Source of the DNA: Phenylobacterium sp. | GTDB lineage: Bacteria; Pseudomonadota; Alphaproteobacteria; Caulobacterales; Caulobacteraceae | NCBI RefSeq assembly: GCF_019636135.1 | Contig: NZ_JAHBYD010000034.1 | Location: 1 to 47,994, forward strand | Reading direction: 5' to 3' | DNA: 47,994 bases | Part shown: one piece after another, positions 42,296-47,994 of the stretch | Position numbering within the stretch: position 1 is the stretch's first letter | Layout of the letters: each line of letters starts with the position of its first letter | The notes under the pieces: generated by a model | The model's database searches: none | What the model was told of the DNA's origin: nothing | What the model saw: the letters and a program-made list of their open reading frames with translations, nothing else | Position numbers and translations under genes: made by a program

Positions 42296-43639
42296 TCAAC
42301 GGGCCGACGCACCGGTCTCGGCCTGCGCCAGGGTGCGGGGCGCGGGCGCCGCCGCGCCGGCCAGCAGCCGCTCGATGCGCGCCTTCTCGGCCTTGAACCG
42401 GGCGAGCTCGGCGCCGGCCAGCACCGTGCCCTGCGGGACCTTCGCGCCCACGGGGTTCACGCGATGGCCCTTCTGCCAGACCTCGTAGTGCAGGTGCGGG
42501 CCGGTCGCGAGCCCGGTGGAGCCGACGTAGGCCACCACCTGGCCCTGCCGCACCCGCGTCCCCGGCCGCATGCCCTTGGCGTAGCGCGAGATGTGGGCGT
42601 AGCCGGTGTCCCAGCCGCCCGCGTGGCGGATCTGCAGCCAGTTGCCATAGCCGCCCCAGCGCCCGGCCTTCACGATCACGCCGTCGCCCGCCGCCAGGAT
42701 CGGCGTGCCGGGGCCTGCGCCGAAGTCGACGCCCTGGTGGGCGCGGGCGTAGCCCAGGATCGGGTGCTTGCGGCGGCCGAAGCCCGACGTCAGCCGCGCC
42801 CCGTCGACCGGCGTGCGCAGCAGGAAGCCGCGCACGTTCTTGCCGTGCTCGTCGAAGTACTCGGCCTCGCCGTGGTCGCGCTCGAAGCGGAAGAACTTCA
42901 CGCCGTGCAGTTCGGCGTAGTCCAGCTCGCCGGTCTCGACGGTGCGGCCGCTCTCGGTGACCTTGCGGGTGAAGACGAGGCGGAAGTCGTCGCCGGGCTG
43001 GATGTCGCGCTGGAAGTCGAGCTTGTGGGCGAACAGCTTGGCCGTCTGGGCGATGAGGGCGGGCGTGGCGCCCAGCCGCGCGGCGCTCTCGTAGAGCGAG
43101 CCCGAGATCTCGCCGTCGGCGACGCGGACCTCGTCGGTGACCTTCTCCTCCAGCGACCGCAGGCGCAGCGCGCCGTCGAAGGTGCGCGAGACGGTGACGG
43201 ACGTCGCGGGGCCGGTGCGCAGCGACAGCCCGATCAGCCGCGCCGGGCGGTCCTCGGCCTGCGGCTTCGCCACGGCGGCGTCGAACGACAGGCCGGCCTT
43301 GATGCGCACGGTGTCCATGGCGCCGCCCAGCGCCGCGACCGCCTGGCGGGCCTCGGCCTCGGGGACGCCGGCGCGCAGCACGGCCGCCTCCAGCGTCTCG
43401 CCCGGGCGGACCTTCAGCTCCACGTTCTGCGGCCGGGCGTAGCCGGGCTGGGCCTCGGCCTGGGTGAAGGCGGCGTGCTGCAGGGCGGCCATGGCGCCGG
43501 CCGTCAGCCGCGGCGCCTCGGGCCCGTCCAGCCGTGAAGCGACCTGCCAGCCGACCAGGCCCGCGGCCACGGCGACGGCGCCGGCGACAAGGCCGGCCTT
43601 CAGGCGAAAGGAGAATTTGCGCGGATCGGGATCCTGCAT
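42296..43639 (-). CDS. M23-family zinc metallopeptidase
   Basis: The 447-residue protein has an N-terminal membrane anchor (about 13-32, LKAGLVAGAVAVAAGLVGW) and a periplasmic region with beta domains. Its C-terminal LytM/M23 peptidase domain has the zinc ligands H301 and D305 (HQGVDF) and H382/H384 (HLHYEV), plus H349 (YAHI). M23 enzymes cut peptidoglycan cross-bridges. A GxGxxxxFGxR-like GFGRRKHPILGYARAHQG segment precedes the site, as in MepM/ShyA types. A role in cell-wall remodelling or division is inferred from family only. Confidence 0.92.
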   Translation of the reverse strand: MQDPDPRKFSFRLKAGLVAGAVAVAAGLVGWQVASRLDGPEAPRLTAGAMAALQHAAFTQAEAQPGYARPQNVELKVRPGETLEAAVLRAGVPEAEARQAVAALGGAMDTVRIKAGLSFDAAVAKPQAEDRPARLIGLSLRTGPATSVTVSRTFDGALRLRSLEEKVTDEVRVADGEISGSLYESAARLGATPALIAQTAKLFAHKLDFQRDIQPGDDFRLVFTRKVTESGRTVETGELDYAELHGVKFFRFERDHGEAEYFDEHGKNVRGFLLRTPVDGARLTSGFGRRKHPILGYARAHQGVDFGAGPGTPILAAGDGVIVKAGRWGGYGNWLQIRHAGGWDTGYAHISRYAKGMRPGTRVRQGQVVAYVGSTGLATGPHLHYEVWQKGHRVNPVGAKVPQGTVLAGAELARFKAEKARIERLLAGAAAPAPRTLAQAETGASAR

Positions 43640-43769
43640 GGCGCCCCCGGTGCTCGACTGTGCGGGTCCGGACGCCGCCGGAGCCTGCTGAAGCGCCCCC
43701 GCGCCCGCAGTTGAGTGGAAGATGGCCGCGAACGGCGCTCGGCGCGCCCCGGCCGATTGTCTCAGGTCG

Positions 43770-44120
43770 TCAGAGGAGGCCGAGCGCCAGCTCGGCGGGC
43801 CGGCACAGCGCCGCGCCCTTCGGGGTTACCACGATAGGGCGATTCACCAGGATCGGCTCGATGATCATGGCCGCGATGATCGCTTCGTCCGACACGTTCG
43901 GGTCGGTCAGGCCCAGCGCCTCGGCGTTGGTGCCGCGCACGCGCAGGATGTCGTGGGCGCCCACCTGCATGCGCTTCAGGAGGTCCTGGAGCTGCTCCCG
44001 GGTCCAGCCGGCCTTCACGTACTCGACCACCGCGGGCTCGACGCCCTTCTCGCGCAGGAGCGCGAGCGTGTTCCGCGAGGTCCCGCACGCGGGGTTGTGA
44101 TAGATCGTGACGTCGCTCAT
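43770..44120 (-). CDS. arsC: ArsC-family arsenate reductase-like protein
   Basis: The 116-residue protein is a thioredoxin-fold ArsC of the glutaredoxin-coupled class: C12 in NPACGTSRNTL is the catalytic cysteine, and the RVRGTNAEALGLT and ILVNRPIVVTPKG segments match. The family also includes YffB/SPX-like reductases, so the arsenate role is not proved and no ars operon is present. Its ATG lies 23 bases after the M28 stop, suggesting co-transcription. Confidence 0.82.
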   Translation of the reverse strand: MSDVTIYHNPACGTSRNTLALLREKGVEPAVVEYVKAGWTREQLQDLLKRMQVGAHDILRVRGTNAEALGLTDPNVSDEAIIAAMIIEPILVNRPIVVTPKGAALCRPAELALGLL

Positions 44121-44143
44121 GCTCCCGAGATAGCGCCAGCCGG

Positions 44144-46534
44144 CTACCAAGTGAAGGCGCGCGTGCCGGTCAGGAAGGTCGAGTCGGAATCGTCCCACGG
44201 CATCAGGTCGGCCGGGCGGGCCGGCAGCGGCGTGGCCGTGCCGGGCCAGCCGTCGATTCCGGCGACGTAGGCGATGTCGAGGCGTCCGGGCCCGGTGGGC
44301 TTCACGCTGAGCTCCAGCGGCGGGCCGGAGGTCGTCCAGCTCACGCGCACCCACTTGCCGGCCGCCATCTCCTGGCCGACAGGGCCGCCGCCCAGGGTCA
44401 TCACCCGGGCCGGGACGGTGGAGCGCAGGCGCAGCTCCAGCGTCCGCGCCTCGGGCGGCAGGGTCACCGAGAGCTTCAGGCGCTTGTCCGGCTCGCGGAC
44501 CATCGCGAACGTGGGCGCGGTCGAGGCGATGGGTGTCGCGGGCGCCATGTCGTGCGGCCGCCACCACCACCATTGCTTGAGCCGTTGCGGCTCGGCCTGG
44601 CTGTCGGCCTTCAGCACCTGGTCGGTCCAGGCGCGGCCCGCGCCGGGCAGGGCGAAGCGCCAGGCGCGGCCGGTGTCCTGGTCCTGCTGGAAGCCGACGT
44701 AGGTGATCTGCGGGCGCCGCGGACTCCACGGGTCGGCCGAGCGGACGATGAGCGTGAGGCCGAGGCCGCCCAGCAGCAGCGCCGCCCCGATGATCCGCGC
44801 CGGCGAGCGGCCCCAGTCGGGCTGCGCCAGGGGCCAGAGCACCATGGCCGCGGTGATCATCTGGATCGCGAACAGCGGCACGAAGTCCATGCTCTCGAAG
44901 GCGGTGTGCGAGACCCCGCCTTCCCAGCCCAGCGCCGCGGCGGCGAGCACCGCCAGCAGCAGCAGGTCCAGCGCGTTGCGCTTGGCGCCGAACGAGGTGG
45001 CCGCCGCGGCGACCGCGGCCGCCAGCAGCGGCCAGGCCAGGACGAAGGCGGCGGCCGGGGCGAGGGCCTGGAGGGCGATGGTGAGCAGCAGGCAGAAGAC
45101 GAGCCCGCCCGCCCAGGCGCCCTTGCGGCTGACCGGGCGGCCGAAGGTGAACCAGCCGATGAGCGCGGCGAGCGCGCCGGTGACGCCGCCGATCCAGTCG
45201 ACCTCCATCGCCAGCGCCGAGCAGGCGAGGCCCGCGGCCAGGGGCAGGAACGCCACCCAGCGGCGGCTGCGCGACAGCTCGGCGGCGGCCAGCATCATGA
45301 AGCCCAGGGAGACCAGCATGATCGCCCACTCCCAGCGCTGCGCCTGGGCCAGCAGGAACCGCTGCTCCAGATAGCCGAACTCGGCGCCCGTGAGCCGCCG
45401 CGCGAACTGGAGGATCGCCGCGGCGCCGACGCCCGCGAAGGCGAAGGCGCCCGCGCCGCGCAGCAGGTCGGCGGCCGGGAACTCGCCCGACTGCCGCGCC
45501 CAGCGGACCGAGACGGCGATCAGGCCGCCGATGACCAGGATCAGCACCCATCCCACCCAGGCGGGGTAGGCGACCAGCACGTCGCCGAACAGGTTCGCGT
45601 AGACCGGCGAGGGCGCGTGGCCGGGCAGGGCGTCGGCGAACGCCAGCTCGCGCGAGACCGCCAGCACCTGGTCGCCCATGTCCTGCAGCGAGCCGCGCTC
45701 GAGGTTCTGCGCGGTCGAGGTGGGGCTGTGGTAGTCGAACTGGCGGCCGATGATGGCGAAGTTCATCCCGTCCACGCCGGCCCGCAGGCTCTCGGTGAGG
45801 TCGGTGTCGTTCGGCATCACCTCGTAGAGCATCACCGCCAGCGACGAGGACGCCGGCCGCCGGGCGTTGGCCTGGAAGAGCCCGATCAGTTCGCCGTTCC
45901 GCGGATGGGTCTGGAACATCTGCGCCCGGCCGGCCGAGCCGCGCGCCTCCAGGTTGACGACGAAGCCCACCCGCCTGGCCATCGGGTCGCGGTGGAAGAA
46001 GTGGTTGGCGCCGAGGAGGCCCGCCTCCTCGCCGTCGGTGATGACCACGATGACGTCGCGGGCCGGGACGCCGTGGGCCGCGATGGCGCGGACGGTCTCC
46101 AGCGCCGCGGCCACGCCCATCAGGTCGTCGGCGGCGCCGGGCGAGCCGGGCACGCTGTCGTAGTGGGCCAGCAGGGCCAGCGCCGGGGCGTTGCGGTCGC
46201 GGCCCGGCAGCACGCCCACGATGTTCTCGACGTAGGCGCCGCCGAAGAAGCCCGGCCGGTCGGCGCGGCTGAAGACGCCCACGCCCGGGCGCACCTCGGG
46301 CGAGAGCCCGTACTTCAGCATCTTGCCCACGATGGCGTCGCGCACGTTGGCGTTGGCGACCGAGCCGACGGGATGCGGCACGGCCGCCAGGAACCGCACG
46401 TCCTGGAACGCCCGCTCGCCCGAGAACTCCAGCGGCGACGTCGAGAGCGGCGCCGATTCGGGCAGCACCTGGTCGAGGTAGGCGAGGTACGAGCCGGCGA
46501 TCAGCGCGAGCAGCAGCGCAAGCAGGCGGCCCAT
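44144..46534 (-). CDS. Membrane-anchored M28-family zinc peptidase
   Basis: The 796-residue protein has an N-terminal signal anchor (about 3-20) and an M28 peptidase domain (about 100-310). Its metal and catalytic residues are visible: H124 and D126 (LLAHYDSVPG), D136 or D137 (GAADDLMG), E169/E170 (TDGEEAG), E196 (NLEARG) and H269 (FDYHSP). Residues about 335-610 contain about eight hydrophobic helices, followed by a C-terminal soluble domain. This layout matches the transmembrane M28 peptidases related to eukaryotic Fxna and ERMP1. The natural substrate is unknown. The arsC-like gene follows by 23 bases. Confidence 0.9.
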   Translation of the reverse strand: MGRLLALLLALIAGSYLAYLDQVLPESAPLSTSPLEFSGERAFQDVRFLAAVPHPVGSVANANVRDAIVGKMLKYGLSPEVRPGVGVFSRADRPGFFGGAYVENIVGVLPGRDRNAPALALLAHYDSVPGSPGAADDLMGVAAALETVRAIAAHGVPARDVIVVITDGEEAGLLGANHFFHRDPMARRVGFVVNLEARGSAGRAQMFQTHPRNGELIGLFQANARRPASSSLAVMLYEVMPNDTDLTESLRAGVDGMNFAIIGRQFDYHSPTSTAQNLERGSLQDMGDQVLAVSRELAFADALPGHAPSPVYANLFGDVLVAYPAWVGWVLILVIGGLIAVSVRWARQSGEFPAADLLRGAGAFAFAGVGAAAILQFARRLTGAEFGYLEQRFLLAQAQRWEWAIMLVSLGFMMLAAAELSRSRRWVAFLPLAAGLACSALAMEVDWIGGVTGALAALIGWFTFGRPVSRKGAWAGGLVFCLLLTIALQALAPAAAFVLAWPLLAAAVAAAATSFGAKRNALDLLLLAVLAAAALGWEGGVSHTAFESMDFVPLFAIQMITAAMVLWPLAQPDWGRSPARIIGAALLLGGLGLTLIVRSADPWSPRRPQITYVGFQQDQDTGRAWRFALPGAGRAWTDQVLKADSQAEPQRLKQWWWWRPHDMAPATPIASTAPTFAMVREPDKRLKLSVTLPPEARTLELRLRSTVPARVMTLGGGPVGQEMAAGKWVRVSWTTSGPPLELSVKPTGPGRLDIAYVAGIDGWPGTATPLPARPADLMPWDDSDSTFLTGTRAFTW

Positions 46535-46593
46535 GGTCCCTAGTCCTCCCCCGGGGCTGGTCGGCGCAAGGCTAGACCGACCCGATGCAAACG

Positions 46594-46620
46594 AAAACGC
46601 CCGGACATGCGTCCGGGCGT
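46594..46620 (-). terminator. Intrinsic terminator of ctrA
   Basis: On the minus strand a 10-bp stem (ACGCCCGGAC paired with GTCCGGGCGT around a 4-base loop) is followed by TTTT, 34 bases after the ctrA stop. This ends the ctrA message before the M28 gene. Confidence 0.85.
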
Positions 46621-46653
46621 CTCACTATCGTTGGATATGGTCGCGCCCGGCGT

Positions 46654-47349
46654 TCAGGCGGCGATCACGCCTTCCTGCGGGTCGCGCAGCACGTAGCCGC
46701 GGCCCCAGACGGTCTCGATGTGGTGCTTGCCGTCGGCGGCCGCCGCGAGCTTCTTCCGGAGCTTGCAGATGAAGACGTCGATGATCTTCAGCTCGGGCTC
46801 GTCCATGCCGCCGTAGAGGTGGTTCAGGAACATTTCCTTGGTGAGGGTCGTGCCCTTCCGGAGCGAGAGCAGCTCCAGCATCTGGTATTCCTTGCCGGTC
46901 AGGTGGACGCGGATGCCGCCCACTTCGACCGTCTTGGCGTCCAGGTTCACGATGATGTCGCCGGTCTTGATGACAGATTGCGCGTGGCCCTTCGAACGGC
47001 GGACCACGGCGTGGATGCGGGCGACCAGCTCGTCCTTGTGGAACGGCTTGGTCATGTAGTCGTCGGCGCCGCCCGAGAAGGTCTTCACCTTCGTCTCGAT
47101 CTCGGCGGTGCCCGACAGGATCATGATCGGGGTGTTGATCTTGCCGACGCGCAGCGTGCGCAGGACGTCCATGCCGCTCATGTCGGGCAGGTTGAGGTCC
47201 AGCAGGATGAGGTCGTAGTCGTAGATCTTGCCGAGATCGACGCCTTCCTCGCCCAGGTCGGTCGTATAGACGTTGAAACCTTCGGACTTCAGCATCAGCT
47301 CGATGCTCTGCGCGGTCGCGCTGTCGTCCTCGATCAACAAAACCCGCAT
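46654..47349 (-). CDS. ctrA: Cell-cycle master response regulator CtrA
   Basis: CtrA is the essential cell-cycle regulator of Caulobacter and related alphaproteobacteria. It binds TTAA-type sites, blocks replication initiation and activates division, motility and methylation genes. The 231-residue product has a receiver domain with phosphorylation site D51 (ILLDLNLPDMSG) and K104 in MTKPFHK. It also has an OmpR-type winged-helix output domain (LTGKEYQMLELL, IIDVFICKLRKKL, VWGRGYVL). It ends in Ala-Ala, the signal used for ClpXP degradation in Caulobacter. Its length equals the Caulobacter protein. AGGAGAGGCC precedes ATG 47349. Confidence 0.97.
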   Translation of the reverse strand: MRVLLIEDDSATAQSIELMLKSEGFNVYTTDLGEEGVDLGKIYDYDLILLDLNLPDMSGMDVLRTLRVGKINTPIMILSGTAEIETKVKTFSGGADDYMTKPFHKDELVARIHAVVRRSKGHAQSVIKTGDIIVNLDAKTVEVGGIRVHLTGKEYQMLELLSLRKGTTLTKEMFLNHLYGGMDEPELKIIDVFICKLRKKLAAAADGKHHIETVWGRGYVLRDPQEGVIAA

Positions 47350-47414
47350 CGGCCTCTCCTGCCCGCGTCCCCGCATTCCCCCACGGACCCAGCGGACCCG
47401 CGCATGCCTCGCCG

Positions 47415-47540
47415 TTAACCTGCCCTACCGTTCTTTAAGACCGGTTAATGGTCTGGCCCCTCGGCGAGAATCGTTAATCTGATTTCGGAATCCGACTCAA
47501 GCTGGGCCGCCGGGCCGGTGAGTCGCACCTCCGTTGAATC
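47415..47540 (-). promoter_or_regulatory. ctrA control region with CcrM and CtrA-type sites
   Basis: Five GANTC sites (47468-47472, 47488-47492, 47494-47498, 47520-47524, 47536-47540) and four TTAA motifs (47415, 47435, 47445, 47474) fall in 126 bases of GC-rich DNA. Two TTAA motifs at 47435 and 47445 are spaced TTAA-N6-TTAA, close to the CtrA consensus of N7. In Caulobacter, ctrA is autoregulated through such sites and its first promoter is controlled by DNA methylation state. Here the same logic is inferred. Confidence 0.75.
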
Positions 47541-47632
47541 TTTTGTGATTGGACGCCGGTTCCGAAGCGGGGAGCGGGAACGGCTTGGCCGCAAAGGGGT
47601 TTCTGTCCGCAAGCCAAGCCCGGAGACCCGTG

Positions 47633-47994
47633 ATGACCGACATGCCCGACGTTCTTGAGAAGTATCGCCTGCCGCTCGACCGCGATCGGATGAAGCAGGC
47701 CGCGAAACTGGCCGGACCGGCGCTGGCGTTCGCCCGCAGGAATCCGTTCATCCTTATCGGCGCGGCCGTCCTGGGCGCGGCCGGCGTGGTGGCCTGGAAG
47801 AACCGGGAGCGCATCGCCGAGCGCGCCCAGCCGCTGATCGACGACGCCAAGCTGAAGGGCGAGGCGCTCATCGAGGACGCCAAGGCCAGGGGCGAGGACC
47901 TGATCGAACAGGCGAAGACCGCCGGCGAAGCGGTGGCCGCCAAGGTCGGCCGCACCCGCAAGGCCCCCGCCACCCCCGAGGCGACCGAGCTGCA
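47633..47994 (+). CDS. Membrane-anchored helical repeat protein, 3' end outside the window
   Basis: An open frame from ATG 47633, with GGAGA 7-10 bases upstream, runs to the window edge: 120 codons are visible. Residues about 39-57 (FILIGAAVLGAAGVVAW) form one membrane helix. The rest is charged and helical, with tandem 11-residue repeats around LIDDAKLKGEA, LIEDAKARGED and LIEQAKTAGEA, as seen in amphipathic coiled or LEA-like helices. The end is Lys/Pro/Ala-rich. No named family is recognised. It faces away from ctrA and shares the upstream gap with it. Confidence 0.7.
   Translation, partial: MTDMPDVLEKYRLPLDRDRMKQAAKLAGPALAFARRNPFILIGAAVLGAAGVVAWKNRERIAERAQPLIDDAKLKGEALIEDAKARGEDLIEQAKTAGEAVAAKVGRTRKAPATPEATEL

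Noticed and set aside
43770..45551. 593-residue frame ending in the ArsC-like protein
   Set aside because: The first part is an out-of-frame reading of the M28 gene. The ArsC-like protein starts at 44120.

Overview
The window is about 48 kb of very GC-rich chromosome, GC-rich at codon third positions, from an alphaproteobacterium that most resembles the Caulobacterales (Phenylobacterium/Caulobacter type). The main evidence is a full-length CtrA cell-cycle regulator of 231 residues with an Ala-Ala C-terminus. Its upstream region is crowded with GANTC (CcrM methylation) and TTAA (CtrA half-site) motifs. PEPxxWA-type C-terminal sorting proteins, a DUF4167 protein and the core genes present fit the same group. 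The genus is an inference. I saw no rRNA, tRNA, CRISPR array, phage or transposase gene.

Layout. 1-3.1 kb: the end of an RcnB-like gene, then a Zur repressor divergent from a TonB-dependent receptor with a Zur-box-like palindrome between them. 3.2-15.1 kb: a mostly minus-strand housekeeping block (DUF4167, prmC, MOSC protein, prfA, ispG, rodZ, ptsP) with a YihY membrane protein, a flavin split-barrel protein, a small beta-rich protein and a PEP-CTERM protein among them. 15.1-17.0 kb: a repeat-rich gap around a second PEP-CTERM gene. 17.0-25.8 kb: accessory genes, namely cytochrome P450, a FitA/VapB-PIN toxin-antitoxin pair, M24 peptidase-fold protein, amidohydrolase, a polytopic alpha/beta hydrolase, cupin, MFS transporter and a regulator with two HTH units. 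25.8-31.6 kb: lysC, an AbrB-PIN toxin-antitoxin pair, ubiG, an FkbM methyltransferase and a secreted VCBS/RTX protein. 31.7-39.9 kb: nitroreductase, Baeyer-Villiger-type monooxygenase, acyl-CoA ligase, alpha/beta hydrolase, chromate transporter and zinc alcohol dehydrogenase. 39.9-46.5 kb: a third PEP-CTERM gene divergent from an XRE regulator, a methyltransferase, an M23 peptidase, an ArsC-like protein and a membrane M28 peptidase. 46.6-48.0 kb: ctrA and the start of a membrane-anchored repeat protein.

How it fits together. The string ubiG - lysC - ptsP - prfA - prmC - DUF4167, contiguous in many alphaproteobacteria, is present in order but opened by insertions; the largest, between ptsP and lysC, is the accessory block. 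The 31.7-39.9 kb genes could form a ketone-to-acyl-CoA route (monooxygenase, esterase, alcohol dehydrogenase, CoA ligase), though no substrate can be read from sequence.

The most distinctive non-coding signal is a family of about 100-155 bp elements made of two inverted hairpin arms, with stems that differ between copies by compensating changes. They occur at six paired and two single loci, often between convergent genes. Other signals worth testing are the ctrA control region, a double palindrome over the vapB start, a Fur-like box plus a palindrome covering the ribosome site of the cupin gene, and a 41-bp inverted repeat between the XRE regulator and a PEP-CTERM gene.
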